Assembly (NCBI GenBank): GCA_947449035.1
Contig: CANFQC010000008.1
Location: forward strand, 1-64,000
DNA from: Actinomycetota bacterium
GTDB lineage: Bacteria; Actinomycetota; Actinomycetes; S36-B12
DNA: 64,000 bases
Direction: 5' to 3'
Under the pieces are notes generated by a model. That model ran no database searches and was not told the origin of the DNA. It saw nothing but the letters and a program-made list of their open reading frames with translations. How positions within the stretch are numbered: the first letter of the stretch is position 1; each line of letters begins with the position of its first letter. The translations under genes were made by a program, and so were the position numbers. This document shows, one piece after another, positions 1-10,625 of the stretch.

Positions 1-65
1 CTAGACCGAGCAGGGGTCGATTTCACGCTGAAAGTCGCTCTAGGTATGCTTTGGCTTCCCAATAC

Positions 66-138
66 GGGGCTGTGGCGCAGCTGGTAGCGCACCTGCATGG
101 CATGCAGGGGGTCAGGGGTTCGAGTCCCCTCAGCTCCA
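66..138 (+). tRNA. tRNA-Ala (anticodon GGC)
   Basis: Cloverleaf: acceptor GGGGCTG/CAGCTCC, anticodon stem CCTGC/GCAGG with loop ATGGCAT (GGC), T-arm GGTTCGAGTCC; discriminator A. Confidence 0.93.
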
Positions 139-139
139 C

Positions 140-367
140 GTGAGTGAGCATCAGGAGAAGAATCATCCGGTCGCCGGCGTCGTTGCCGCCATCGTGTTCT
201 CGGTCATCCTCGAGTTCCTGTTCGCTGCGATGAATCCCGATGTCCCGGCCTTGCGCTTCCTGCCGTTCATCCTCCTGTGGGCCCTCATCTCGATCTACAT
301 CTTCGGCATCCGCAAGGATTCCGACGATCATGCGGCTCACGACGCACACGCCCACGCCGACCACTAG
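140..367 (+). CDS. small predicted membrane protein, His-rich tail
   Basis: 75-aa ORF with two hydrophobic segments. Confidence 0.6.
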   Translation: MSEHQEKNHPVAGVVAAIVFSVILEFLFAAMNPDVPALRFLPFILLWALISIYIFGIRKDSDDHAAHDAHAHADH

Positions 368-373
368 TCGGTC

Positions 374-1189
374 ATGAGCGCATCGCGCGTCACGCGGATC
401 GCGCCCACTCCTAGCGGCTTCCTGCACTTGGGCAACGCCGTCAACTTCACGCTGATCTCCCTACTGGCCTCCCAATGGGATGCCGAGACCGTGCTGCGTA
501 TCGATGACATGGATTCCTCGAGATCTCGCCCGGAATACGTCGACGACATCTTCGCGACGCTGGAGTGGCTTGAGATTCCCTGGACCCGTGGTCCCCGCGA
601 ACGTGCCGAATTCGAACGCGACTTCACGATGTCTACGCGGACGGAGTACTACCGCTCGCAACTCGACCTGCTGCAAAAGTCCGATCTAGAGGTATTCGCC
701 TGCGCATGTTCTCGAGCCGATCTCGCGGCGACGGGCGGAATGAGGTGCACGGGGGGTTGCCGCACTGCGGGTCTCGAGCTGATTGCCGAGCAGACCGCCA
801 TGCGCATGCGCATCCCGGAGGGCACGTTCATCGAGATGGACGGCGAGTCAATCGATCTCGCCAAAGCCCATGGCGATGTGGTGCTGTGGCGACGCGATGA
901 CCTTCCGGCGTATCACCTTGTGACCGTGATCGAGGATCGCGATCTGGGCGTCACCGACATCGTGCGCGGCGTCGACCTACTCGATTCCAGTGCCTTGCAC
1001 ACCTGGCTGGCTCCGCACCTCAATGCCGTCAATGTCGCCGAGGCGACTTTCATTCACCACGCCCTCGTGACAGATGCGGGCGGATTGAAACTCTCGAAGT
1101 CGCAGTCGGCACCTGATCTTCGCGAACGCACGCCCGAGCTGCTGGAGCTGATCCGCTCCCGAGCCGCCGCGTTGCTTCCCTCTCCCTGA
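374..1189 (+). CDS. gluQ: glutamyl-Q tRNA(Asp) synthetase-like / truncated GluRS
   Basis: RIAPTPSGFLHLGNA class I signature, LKLSKSQ (KMSKS-like), short length lacking anticodon-binding domain, Cys cluster CACSR...CTGGC. Confidence 0.8.
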   Translation: MSASRVTRIAPTPSGFLHLGNAVNFTLISLLASQWDAETVLRIDDMDSSRSRPEYVDDIFATLEWLEIPWTRGPRERAEFERDFTMSTRTEYYRSQLDLLQKSDLEVFACACSRADLAATGGMRCTGGCRTAGLELIAEQTAMRMRIPEGTFIEMDGESIDLAKAHGDVVLWRRDDLPAYHLVTVIEDRDLGVTDIVRGVDLLDSSALHTWLAPHLNAVNVAEATFIHHALVTDAGGLKLSKSQSAPDLRERTPELLELIRSRAAALLPSP

Positions 1190-1210
1190 CTCGGCGGTTT
1201 GATCAGAGGG

Positions 1211-2242
1211 TCAGTTGTCGGCTGGCCAGATCAGGGCGCCAACGGTGAGCAGCACACCGGCAACAAGGGTGGCCCAGATTCGGAATGGCGCATTCATATC
1301 AAAGGACTGACCCTCGATCGCGAAGAGCGACATCATCGTGATCGTGATGCCAACGACGGCAATCGCGTAGTGCGCCCGTACAAAGATGAGCGTGATCGTC
1401 GCGCCCGCAGCCGCCAACACTGCGAGCTCGTAGGGGGAGTTGCCCGCGGTGAGCATCAGGGCAGTGACGAACACGATTCCGAAAATGGTGCCGAGTACGC
1501 GATGCCAGGTGCGTTCCAAGGTGAGTTGGCTCCCTGGTCGCGCTACCCACGCGACTGTCATCGGAATCCAGTACTCGTGCGGCCAGCTCAGGGAGTGGGC
1601 AATGGTCGTGGCCACCACCATGATGATGGCAAGCCGAACTCCGTATGTGACGAATGCGTCATTGCGGTGAAGGTGGCCTCGAATCCGAGTGCTGACTCTT
1701 TCTGAGGTGGGTGGCCGCTGACGCATCTGGTCTCGTGCGCCAACGGCATAGATCGCGAGTGAAGTCACGATCGTGACGAGGCCACCGATGAACACGAGCA
1801 CGCCGGTGAGAAGTGCGGCTCGGTCGGTGACGGGGCTTCCGGCAAAGACCGCGTACATGACAAGAGCCAGGCTCCCGTTGACCAGGCTGAGTCCGCCCAG
1901 GGAGGCTGCCCACCCGCACCCGATCGACATCACGGCCACCGTGACGAGCTGCCAGTAGCCGATGCTGGAGGAGAAACCACCGATGGTGGCGCCCAGGGCT
2001 AGCCAGAGGGCTGACCACCACATGGCGCGGACGTGGATGCCGAACGGCTGCTGGGTGTCGATCAGTGAGGTGAACCAGGCGCCGACGGCGAGTGGCACGG
2101 CGTATGACGTGTGGTCGGTAGCGATGCACAGTGCGGCAAGAAGCCCGGTGACGATCCCGGCGATCAGGGGGCGGCGCCAGTGCAGGTTCTCCCGCTGAAG
2201 GCGCCCGGTGCTTGCGAGAACGCTCCTGGTTGTCGACGACAT
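1211..2242 (-). CDS. FUSC-family (aromatic acid exporter-like) membrane protein
   Basis: Multiple TM segments, EYWIPMTVAWVARPG...RTWHRVLGTIFG typical of FUSC; start taken at internal MSSTTRSV. Confidence 0.75.
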   Translation of the reverse strand: MSSTTRSVLASTGRLQRENLHWRRPLIAGIVTGLLAALCIATDHTSYAVPLAVGAWFTSLIDTQQPFGIHVRAMWWSALWLALGATIGGFSSSIGYWQLVTVAVMSIGCGWAASLGGLSLVNGSLALVMYAVFAGSPVTDRAALLTGVLVFIGGLVTIVTSLAIYAVGARDQMRQRPPTSERVSTRIRGHLHRNDAFVTYGVRLAIIMVVATTIAHSLSWPHEYWIPMTVAWVARPGSQLTLERTWHRVLGTIFGIVFVTALMLTAGNSPYELAVLAAAGATITLIFVRAHYAIAVVGITITMMSLFAIEGQSFDMNAPFRIWATLVAGVLLTVGALIWPADN

Positions 2243-2317
2243 AGGGGAATCTTGGTCCCTGTCGTGAAGTCCGGTGCACCGACCCACCCGAGGGTGACCT
2301 CGTAGGATGGTCTCCTC

Positions 2318-4810
2318 ATGAGCGAGCACACGAATTCCGATAGCGCCCAGGCTGAGGCCGGCGGATATGACGTTACCGAGATCCAGGAGCGCTGGCTTCC
2401 GGTCTGGGACGACCTCGCGCCCTTCCGCTCCGGCCGCGCCGATGATCCGCGCCCCAAGAAGTACGTCCTCGACATGTTCCCGTACCCCTCCGGCGATCTC
2501 CATATGGGGCATGCCGAGGCCTATGCCTTGGGCGACGTCATCGCTCGCTACTGGGTACACAAGGGCTTTAACGTCATGCATCCCATCGGCTGGGATGCCT
2601 TTGGCCTGCCGGCCGAAAACGCTGCCATTAAGCGCGGTGCCGATCCGGTCGAGTGGACCTACGAGAACATCGCTCAGCAGAAGGCGTCGATGCGCCGTTA
2701 TGCCTGCTCATTCGACTGGGATCGCGTGTTCAACACGTGCGACCCCGAGTACTACAAGTGGAACCAGTGGTTCTTCCTGCAGATGTTCAAGCGAGGCCTG
2801 GCCTATCGCAAGGACAGCGCAGTCAACTGGTGCCCGACCTGCCAGACCGTGCTTGCCAATGAGCAGGTCGTCGGCGGTCTGTGTGAGCGCTGTGATTCCG
2901 TCGTCACGAAGAAGAAGCTGAACCAGTGGTACCTGCGCATCACTGATTACGCCGACCGCCTGCTTGACGATATGCAGCAGCTGGAGGGCAGCTGGCCCGA
3001 GAAGGTCCTGCTCATGCAGAAGAACTGGATCGGCAAGTCAGTAGGTGCCGAGGTGAAGTTCGAGATCAGCGGTCGCGCTGAGCCGGTCACCGTCTACACG
3101 ACCCGACCCGACACTCTCTACGGCGCAACCTTCTTCGTTGTCGCTGCTGACTCTGAACTGGCCGCGGAGCTCGCCGCCGGTACGTCGGCTGAGGCTGAAT
3201 TCGTCGAGTACCTCGAGAAGGTCAAGCAGGTCTCGGAGATGGATCGCCTGGATTCATCTCGAGCCAAGAGCGGTGTCTTCCTGCAGCGCTATGCGACCAA
3301 CCCGGTCAATGGCGAGCAGATCCCCGTGTGGGCATCCGATTACGTGCTGGCCGATTACGGCACTGGCGCGATCATGGCCGTGCCTGCCCACGACCAGCGC
3401 GATCTCGACTTCGCACGCGCCTTTGATCTGCCGGTGCGAGTAGTCGTCGATGCGGGCGAAGATCCTGCCGAGACCGGCGTCGCAACTGCCGATGACGGCC
3501 CACATGTGAATTCCGGTCCACTCGACGGCCTGGGCAAGCGTGAGGCGATCGACGCGATCCTGGGCATCCTGCTGGAGCGCGGCACCGGCAAGCCGGCGAC
3601 CAACTACCGCCTGCGCGACTGGCTGATCTCCCGCCAGCGCTACTGGGGTACGCCCATCCCGATCATCCATTGCGAGCATTGCGGTGAGGTGCCGGTTCCC
3701 GAAGATCAACTGCCGATCGTGCTGCCCTCGGCAGAAGGTCTTGACCTCAAGCCCAAGGGCTCGTCGCCGCTCGGCGCTGCCACCGAGTGGGCGTCTGTTC
3801 CTTGCCCGAACTGCGGCGCGCCCTCAGTTCGTGACACCGACACGATGGATACCTTCGTCGACTCGTCGTGGTACTACCTGCGCTACATCGATCCCACTGA
3901 TGACACGCAGGCCTTCAGTCCGAAGCTCGCTGCCGAGTGGATGCCCGTTGATCAGTACGTCGGTGGCGTCACCCACGCGATCTTGCACCTGCTCTACAGC
4001 CGCTTCTTCACCAAGGTGCTACACGACATGGGGCTGCTCGACTTCACTGAGCCATTCACCCGACTTCTGAATCAGGGCATGGTCGTCATGGACGGCTCCG
4101 CAATGAGCAAGTCGCGTGGCAATATCGTTCGCCTCTCCGATGAACTTGCCGTGCATGGCGTCGATGCGATTCGCCTGACTATGGTCTTCGCGGGCCCGCC
4201 GGAGGATGACGTCGATTGGGCGGATGTCTCGCCGTCAGGTTCGAAGAAGTTCCTGGCTCGCGCCTGGCGACTGTCCGGCGATGTCACCAGTGAGCCCGGG
4301 GTTGATCCGTCGACCGGTGATCTCGCACTGCGCAAGATCACCCACAAGTCGCTTCACGATGCCGAAGTGGCCATCGAGAGCTTCCGATTCAACGTGGCAA
4401 TAGCCAAGGCGATGGAACTCGTCAATGCCACGCGCAAGGTCATCGACACCGGTGCTGGGCCGGCGGATGCTGCCGTGCGCGAGGCCGTTGAGGCCGTGGC
4501 CATCATGTTGTCCCTCGTGGCGCCGTATACGTCCGAGGACATGTGGGCTCGCCTGGGTCACCAGCCTTGTGTGGCACTGGCCGGCTGGCCTGTCGTGGAT
4601 CCCGCTCTGCTTGTCGAGGACTCTGTCACCTGCGTGGTGCAGATCCAGGGCAAGGTGCGCGATCGACTCGAGGTCTCACCCGACATCAGCGAGGCTGATC
4701 TGCGTGCGCAGGCTCTAGCTCTGCCAGGCGTGGTGGCAGCACTCGAGGGTCGCGGTCTCAAGACCGTCATCGTGCGGGCACCCAAGCTCGTCAACATCGT
4801 CCCGGAGTAG
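2318..4810 (+). CDS. leuS: leucyl-tRNA synthetase
   Basis: 830 aa; [37 protein letters not shown] motifs. Confidence 0.98.
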   Translation: MSEHTNSDSAQAEAGGYDVTEIQERWLPVWDDLAPFRSGRADDPRPKKYVLDMFPYPSGDLHMGHAEAYALGDVIARYWVHKGFNVMHPIGWDAFGLPAENAAIKRGADPVEWTYENIAQQKASMRRYACSFDWDRVFNTCDPEYYKWNQWFFLQMFKRGLAYRKDSAVNWCPTCQTVLANEQVVGGLCERCDSVVTKKKLNQWYLRITDYADRLLDDMQQLEGSWPEKVLLMQKNWIGKSVGAEVKFEISGRAEPVTVYTTRPDTLYGATFFVVAADSELAAELAAGTSAEAEFVEYLEKVKQVSEMDRLDSSRAKSGVFLQRYATNPVNGEQIPVWASDYVLADYGTGAIMAVPAHDQRDLDFARAFDLPVRVVVDAGEDPAETGVATADDGPHVNSGPLDGLGKREAIDAILGILLERGTGKPATNYRLRDWLISRQRYWGTPIPIIHCEHCGEVPVPEDQLPIVLPSAEGLDLKPKGSSPLGAATEWASVPCPNCGAPSVRDTDTMDTFVDSSWYYLRYIDPTDDTQAFSPKLAAEWMPVDQYVGGVTHAILHLLYSRFFTKVLHDMGLLDFTEPFTRLLNQGMVVMDGSAMSKSRGNIVRLSDELAVHGVDAIRLTMVFAGPPEDDVDWADVSPSGSKKFLARAWRLSGDVTSEPGVDPSTGDLALRKITHKSLHDAEVAIESFRFNVAIAKAMELVNATRKVIDTGAGPADAAVREAVEAVAIMLSLVAPYTSEDMWARLGHQPCVALAGWPVVDPALLVEDSVTCVVQIQGKVRDRLEVSPDISEADLRAQALALPGVVAALEGRGLKTVIVRAPKLVNIVPE

Positions 4811-4813
4811 CGC

Positions 4814-6049
4814 GTGAGCGTCTCGATCACTGCCGATCAGGCGCGACGCATAGCGCTCTGGCGACAGGGGTTACTCGGCACGCCGCCGAAGCCGGGTAAA
4901 CCGGCCGTGCAGGAACAACGGGTGCACGACATGGTGCGCTCACTCGGTGCAGTGCAACTCGACACCATCTCCGTCCTGGCGCGCACCCATGAGCTGGTGG
5001 CTTATGCCAGATTCGGTGCCATTGAGCGCAGGTCGATCGAGGCCGCGTATTGGAACGGTAATTCGAGCTTCGAGTACTGGTCCCATGCGGCGTGCATCCT
5101 TCCCGTGGAGTCATGGCCGCTCTTTGCCTTCCGCCGTCGCCACTACGCGAGGCGGGGAATCCGTTGGCACGAGGTGACACAGAAGTCAGTTGACGCCGTG
5201 CTCGCGCGACTGCGCAGTGATGGGCAGCTGACTACCAAGGACATCGGGGGAGCGAAGGCCTCCGGTTACTGGTGGGACTGGTCTGATTCGAAGATCGCAA
5301 TGGAGTACCTGCTCGATATCGGAGAGGTGGTATGCACCTCCCGCGTCGGATGGCGCCGCGTATACGACCTCGCGGAGCGGGTGATTCCCACAGGTTTGCG
5401 CACTAAGCGCGGCTGGTCTGATGCCGACGGCATCATTGGGCCGTCCGATGAGGAATGCACTCATGCGCTCATACGTGCCGGTGCAGATGTGATGGGTGTC
5501 GGCACAGCAGATGACATCGCCGACGTGCATCGAATCTCGAAGGTCGACGTACGAAAATTTGCCGTTGAACTCGGCCTGGTGCCGGTAACAGTGCGCGGCT
5601 GGAGTGATCCTGCCTGGGCAACTGTTGAGGCGCTCGAATGGCTGGGAAGTGGGAGTCGTGCGAAGTCGCGCACGACTTTGCTCTCGCCCTTCGATTCGAT
5701 CATCTGGCACCGGCCGCGAACTCAGCGGCTCTTCGGAATGCACCATCGACTCGAGGCATACACGCCCGCACCGAAGCGGGTTCATGGTTACTTCGCGATG
5801 CCTGTGCTGCACCGTGGTGATCTTGTCGCCCGCGTCGATCCGAAGCGTGAGGGAAGCGTGCTCGTTGCTTCGCGAGTGACCTTGGAGGAAGGCCCGGTCG
5901 GTACGGCCGCCGAGGGTGTCGCACTCGCATTGCTTGAGGCCGCCAGGTGGGTGGGGTGCGAAGACATCCGCATTGATGAGGTGATTCCCGCCTCAGCGGC
6001 GCGCAAGGTTCGTGCTGCATTGAAGGATGCCCGTAGGCTCGCATCGTGA
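4814..6049 (+). CDS. YcaQ-like winged-helix DNA glycosylase family protein (HTH_42)
   Basis: LDTISVLARTHELVAYARFG, YWSHAACILP, SPFDSIIWHR...RLFG motifs. Confidence 0.85.
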   Translation: MSVSITADQARRIALWRQGLLGTPPKPGKPAVQEQRVHDMVRSLGAVQLDTISVLARTHELVAYARFGAIERRSIEAAYWNGNSSFEYWSHAACILPVESWPLFAFRRRHYARRGIRWHEVTQKSVDAVLARLRSDGQLTTKDIGGAKASGYWWDWSDSKIAMEYLLDIGEVVCTSRVGWRRVYDLAERVIPTGLRTKRGWSDADGIIGPSDEECTHALIRAGADVMGVGTADDIADVHRISKVDVRKFAVELGLVPVTVRGWSDPAWATVEALEWLGSGSRAKSRTTLLSPFDSIIWHRPRTQRLFGMHHRLEAYTPAPKRVHGYFAMPVLHRGDLVARVDPKREGSVLVASRVTLEEGPVGTAAEGVALALLEAARWVGCEDIRIDEVIPASAARKVRAALKDARRLAS

Positions 6050-6897
6050 GCTCGAGAGTCGCTGTCGTCACCGACTCCACCTCCTACCTGCCTCGCGGGT
6101 GGGCGGGAGATCTCGGCATTGCGGTAGTGCCTGTTCAGGTCATTGTCGGCGGTCAGCCGCTGGACGAGACAAATGACGACCAGGCGCAGCAGGTCGCCAA
6201 TGCACTCACCTCATTGCTGCCCGTATCAACATCCCGCCCTTCCCCGGAGAGATTCCTCCAGGCTTTTCGCGCTGCGCAGGCTGCCGGCGCAAGCGACATC
6301 GTCGTGGCTACCTTGTCTTCGGCAATGTCTGCGACGTATGAGTCAGCGCTTCTTGCTGCGCGCGACGCCGCCATACCTGTCACTGTCATTGACAGTGGGA
6401 GCATCGCCATGGGTCTGGGCTTCGCGGTTACGAGGGGTGCCGAGGCAGCGCACGCGGGGGTGAATTCTGCTGAGGTTGCACGCATCATTGAATTGTCAGC
6501 CCGTTCGGCGCGCGTCTTCTTCTATGTCGACACACTCGAATACTTACGTCGTGGTGGTCGAGTGAGCTCGGCGAAAGCCGCTATGGGTCAGGCTCTGCAG
6601 GTGAAGCCACTTCTTCATGTGGATCATGGTCGCGTCGAGCCGCTGGAAAGAGTTCGCACCGCTGGTAAGGCACTTGCCCGGCTCGCCGAGCTCGCAGTCA
6701 TGGAGGCCGGTAGTAGTACCTGCGATATTGCCGTCCAGCATCTCGGTGCCACGGATCGCGCCTCAGCCCTCGCGAAGCAGTTACGTTCCGAACTTCCGGC
6801 CTGCGAGATTGTCGAATGCCCGGTGGGTGGAGTCGTAGGTGCGCATGTCGGGCCTGGCATGGTCGCCGTCGTTGTCTCGCCGAGAGTGAATCAGTGA
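6046..6897 (+). CDS. DegV family fatty-acid-binding protein
   Basis: VVTDSTSYLP N-terminus, ATLSSAMSATYESA, YLRRGGRVSSAKA. Confidence 0.92.
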   Translation: MSSRVAVVTDSTSYLPRGWAGDLGIAVVPVQVIVGGQPLDETNDDQAQQVANALTSLLPVSTSRPSPERFLQAFRAAQAAGASDIVVATLSSAMSATYESALLAARDAAIPVTVIDSGSIAMGLGFAVTRGAEAAHAGVNSAEVARIIELSARSARVFFYVDTLEYLRRGGRVSSAKAAMGQALQVKPLLHVDHGRVEPLERVRTAGKALARLAELAVMEAGSSTCDIAVQHLGATDRASALAKQLRSELPACEIVECPVGGVVGAHVGPGMVAVVVSPRVNQ

Positions 6898-7484
6898 TGA
6901 CTCCGCTGATGTGGTGGCTGCTGGCAGCTCCGGCGAGTTATCTGCTCGGCTCGGTGAACCCTGCAGCCTGGATCGCGCGAGTGCTCGGTGTCGATATTCG
7001 CACGGTGGGTTCAGGCAATCCGGGTGCAACAAATGTTGGTCGGGCCCTTGGCCCGCGTTGGGCAGTGCTCGTCGGCGCAATCGACATTCTCAAGGGCTTC
7101 CTGCCCGCATTGATCTTCGGAATTCTCGGCGGTGAGGTAGCGGGCGAAATCGCAGGCCTGGCAGCAGTGCTTGGTCATGTCACCTCGCCCTGGCTTCATG
7201 GCCACGGGGGCAAGGGCGTGGCCACCACCTTGGGCGCGATCCTCGGCGTTCAGCCCTGGCTGGCAATACCGGTGTTGATCGTGTTCTTCATCGGTGTGAA
7301 AGTTTTCCATCGCGTGGGCCTTGGCGCTGTCATGGCGGCGGTGGCCCTAGCCGTGAGCGGCATTGTCGGCGGCATCGCCGGGTGGTTCGATCCGTCAGAC
7401 GTCGTGTTCTCTGTCGTGCTCGCAGGCCTTGTGCTCTGGCGCCATCAGCGCAATATTCGTGCAGCGGTCGCTGCACGCTTCTAG
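6897..7484 (+). CDS. plsY: glycerol-3-phosphate acyltransferase PlsY
   Basis: [36 protein letters not shown] motifs; ATGA-type overlap with degV. Confidence 0.95.
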   Translation: MTPLMWWLLAAPASYLLGSVNPAAWIARVLGVDIRTVGSGNPGATNVGRALGPRWAVLVGAIDILKGFLPALIFGILGGEVAGEIAGLAAVLGHVTSPWLHGHGGKGVATTLGAILGVQPWLAIPVLIVFFIGVKVFHRVGLGAVMAAVALAVSGIVGGIAGWFDPSDVVFSVVLAGLVLWRHQRNIRAAVAARF

Positions 7485-7562
7485 ATTTCCACACGGTGTC
7501 AGGTCGTCCACAGGTTTCGTGACGGCCCTCATCCACGGTCACGTGCTGCCTAACGTGACCAG

Positions 7563-8255
7563 GTGAACATCGGACGTCAGCAGACTCAGGCCGTGCGGTC
7601 CGATGTAGAAGAGCGTCTTCGTCGGCTGGCTGCAGGCTGGACTCCAACTCCGGCGACCCCACTCGACCTGCAGCCCCCACGTGAGCCAGTCCCTCCGCTG
7701 AGCACCGGCCACTGGAGTCGTCGATCCTGGCGGGCCTTCGTTCTGCTGCTCACTGCGGTGGCACTCGTCGCTGGCTGGCTGTGGTGGCAGGGACAACCAC
7801 GTGGTGTGACGGCCATCCCGGGCGCCGTGGCAACTGGTGCCACAGCAGCAGCGCCGTCCGGCGAGGTAACCGTGCACGTGGCCGGTGCCGTCAGGCATCC
7901 CGGGCTGGTCCGACTCGTGGCAGGTGCACGGGTGGCTGATGCGATCGAGAAGGCCGGAGGAGCGAAGTCACCGCGGTTTCTCGACAGTGTGAACCTGGCA
8001 CGAGTTCTCGTCGATGGTGAGCAGATCGTTCTTGGTGCAAAAGCCAGTGGCTCGACCACGAGCGGCAAGCTCAGCCTCGGCGCGGCAACCGCGGCCGAAC
8101 TGGAACAACTACCCGGGGTTGGCCCTGTGCTCGCCCAGCGCATCGTGTCGTGGCGCGCTGACCACGGTCCATTTCACGCAGTCGACGATCTCAATGACGT
8201 GTCAGGGGTGGGTGACTCGCTCATGGATCAGCTTCGCCCGTTGGTCATTCCCTGA
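7563..8255 (+). CDS. comEA: ComEA-like helix-hairpin-helix DNA-binding protein (SLBB + HhH)
   Basis: VTVHVAGAVRHPGLVRL SLBB and LEQLPGVGPVLAQRIVSWRADHGPFHAVDDL HhH. Confidence 0.93.
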   Translation: MNIGRQQTQAVRSDVEERLRRLAAGWTPTPATPLDLQPPREPVPPLSTGHWSRRSWRAFVLLLTAVALVAGWLWWQGQPRGVTAIPGAVATGATAAAPSGEVTVHVAGAVRHPGLVRLVAGARVADAIEKAGGAKSPRFLDSVNLARVLVDGEQIVLGAKASGSTTSGKLSLGAATAAELEQLPGVGPVLAQRIVSWRADHGPFHAVDDLNDVSGVGDSLMDQLRPLVIP

Positions 8256-10591
8256 TGGACGCCCGCCTGCTCGCGCCGGCCGGCGCGGCGTGGGCTTCGG
8301 CGGCTGCTGTGCTGTATCTCTGCTCCACTGCGCCGCAATTCGTCCTCATTGTTGTGCTGCTCTCCGTCCTTATCGCGGTGGTGGCCATCGCCACGCGAGG
8401 CCGAGGCGCTCTCCGTGCCATCGCTCTCGCGTGCGCTTTCGGTGCACTCCTCGCGGCAATTCACGTTCAGGCTCGGCACAGCGGTTCACTCGAGCATTGG
8501 GACAACACTCATGCACTCGTCGATGTGCATGCGGTTGTTACCGGTGATCCCGTACATCGCACGTCTGCGACTACACCCGTCTGGTTGCCTGCGAATTCGA
8601 CTAGCGTGTCAGTGCGCGTCACGGCCATCACCGACAATGACTCGTCGATAAGCCTCAGCGCACCGATGGTGCTGCAATTGAGTGAGGGTCAAGGCGTGCC
8701 GCCGGTCGGTTCAACAATCGTCGTGCGCATCAGGCTCGCACCCGCGCCCTGGAATCGCGATCTTGCGGCCTATGCGCGTCAATCGGGGGCACTGACTGTT
8801 GTAGGCGAACCAGGCCCCGTGAACCGCGTGGCGAATGCCATGCGTGCGGGTTTGCGTCAGTCAACCCGAGGGCTCAGTCCCGATGTCGGCTCACTCGTTA
8901 CTGGCCTCGCGGTCGGCGATGTGTCGCAGCAACCGCCGGAACTCGATGCCGCAATGCGCGCATCGGGGCTCACTCACCTCACCGCGGTATCGGGCGGAAA
9001 CGTGGCCATTGTGATCGCAGCGGTGCTGCTCGCCACATCGCGATTTCGGATCCGTCGACGATCTCGAGTGATCATTGCCATGGGTGCCCTCGTCTTCTTC
9101 GTGATCTTGGTGCGACCGCAGCCGAGTGTGATCCGTGCGGCGGTGATGTGCGCACTCGTGATCCTGGGAATGCTCACCGGTGGCAGGCGAGCAGGGCCGG
9201 CCGTGCTGTGTGCATCGGTGCTCATTCTCATCGGGCTTGAGCCTGGGCTCGCAGTCTCCTGGGGCTTTGCTCTCTCCGTGGCGGCTACTGCGGGATTGAT
9301 CATCGTCTCGCCGCGCATACAACGCATCCTCGAGCGCTCACGCTTCAGCCGTCGATGGCCGCCTGCTCTGCGTGAGGCCTTAGCTATTGCGGCTGCGGCG
9401 CAGATCGCCACTTTGCCGATCCTCGTTGCGATGGGTGCCGGACTAGGCGTGCTGTCGATCCCGGCGAACCTGCTCGCGATGCCTGCGGTAGCTCCGGTCA
9501 CGATCCTCGGCCTGTTGGCCGCGCTGGTGGCCAATGTTGCAATGCCGGTCGCCACCGTGCTCAGTCACCTCGCTGCGCCATTCGCCTGGTGGATCGCCCA
9601 TGTCGCAATCACGCTCAGCAGTCTGCCCATCGCGCATCTGGGTTGGCCCGCGGGTTTCGGCGGAGTTCTGCTTCTTGCCGCAGTGGCTGCCTCGCTCTGG
9701 TGCATTCGGCGCTGGTTGCGTCATCGCTGGCCGCATGGAGTCCCGTCAGAGGTCTCGCTTACGGCCCTCGCGATGTGCTGCGTGCTGATCGCGGTGCTCA
9801 TTGTCGCTCCGCCGAGCAGGCGAGGCTGGCCCCCGGCGAATTGGAAGCTCGTGATGTGCGATGTCGGCCAAGGCGATGCCATAGTCCTGCATGACTCGCA
9901 TGACGACGTAGTCGTCGTGGATGCAGGGCCTGACCCCGAGCTCATTGATTCGTGTCTTGCTGATCTGTCTATCTCGCGTATCGACACGGTGCTGCTCACT
10001 CACTTTCATGCCGATCACGTCAATGGCCTGCCAGGCGTTCTGCGTGGGCGCAGTGTGCGGCAGGTCCTGGTGACCTCGATTGAGGAACCGCCGCAACAGG
10101 CGGAATTCGTGCAACGCACCCTCGCCGATGCTGGCCTTGCTGCCACGGTGGCGCATGTCGATGACCGGGGGAGTGTGGGAGCAATCAGCTGGCGGGTGCT
10201 GTGGCCGCGTCGACGTATTGACTCTGGCTCAGTTCCGAATAACGCGAGCGTGGTGATTCTCGCTGTCGTCGACGGCGTGAGCATGCTCCTGACGGGCGAT
10301 GTAGAACCCGAAGCTCAGGCGGCGATCATCGTTGCTGAAGCGGGTCTCCACGTTGACGTTATGAAGGTGCCGCATCACGGCTCGCGGTATCAAGACCCTC
10401 GGCTGCCCGCCTGGAGTCACGCCCGCGTAGCCCTGATCAGTGTGGGCGAAGGGAACACCTACGGCCATCCAGCTCCCGAGACCGTAAGCGCGTGGCAGGA
10501 GTCCGGAGCTCTGGTGGCCCGTACTGACACCGGCGGTGACCTCGCCGTGGTCGGAGGCACATCCGTGGGACTGGTCTCCCGGGCGGGGTGA
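8255..10591 (+). CDS. comEC: ComEC/Rec2 DNA internalisation protein
   Basis: GLTHLTAVSGGNVAI, multiple TM, C-terminal metallo-beta-lactamase motif LLTHFHADHVNG. Confidence 0.95.
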   Translation: MDARLLAPAGAAWASAAAVLYLCSTAPQFVLIVVLLSVLIAVVAIATRGRGALRAIALACAFGALLAAIHVQARHSGSLEHWDNTHALVDVHAVVTGDPVHRTSATTPVWLPANSTSVSVRVTAITDNDSSISLSAPMVLQLSEGQGVPPVGSTIVVRIRLAPAPWNRDLAAYARQSGALTVVGEPGPVNRVANAMRAGLRQSTRGLSPDVGSLVTGLAVGDVSQQPPELDAAMRASGLTHLTAVSGGNVAIVIAAVLLATSRFRIRRRSRVIIAMGALVFFVILVRPQPSVIRAAVMCALVILGMLTGGRRAGPAVLCASVLILIGLEPGLAVSWGFALSVAATAGLIIVSPRIQRILERSRFSRRWPPALREALAIAAAAQIATLPILVAMGAGLGVLSIPANLLAMPAVAPVTILGLLAALVANVAMPVATVLSHLAAPFAWWIAHVAITLSSLPIAHLGWPAGFGGVLLLAAVAASLWCIRRWLRHRWPHGVPSEVSLTALAMCCVLIAVLIVAPPSRRGWPPANWKLVMCDVGQGDAIVLHDSHDDVVVVDAGPDPELIDSCLADLSISRIDTVLLTHFHADHVNGLPGVLRGRSVRQVLVTSIEEPPQQAEFVQRTLADAGLAATVAHVDDRGSVGAISWRVLWPRRRIDSGSVPNNASVVILAVVDGVSMLLTGDVEPEAQAAIIVAEAGLHVDVMKVPHHGSRYQDPRLPAWSHARVALISVGEGNTYGHPAPETVSAWQESGALVARTDTGGDLAVVGGTSVGLVSRAG

Positions 10592-10625
10592 TCTCAGGCA
10601 GCTGCCGTGGGAGGATGGCAGCCTC

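Noticed and set aside
1199-1705. 168-aa plus-strand ORF opposite the FUSC gene
   Set aside because: Antisense shadow of a clearly membrane-protein-coding frame; composition is Arg/His/Asp-rich, typical of high-GC shadow ORFs
2243-2317. leuS upstream gap checked for a T-box riboswitch
   Set aside because: Only about 75 nt, no T-box consensus or specifier stem
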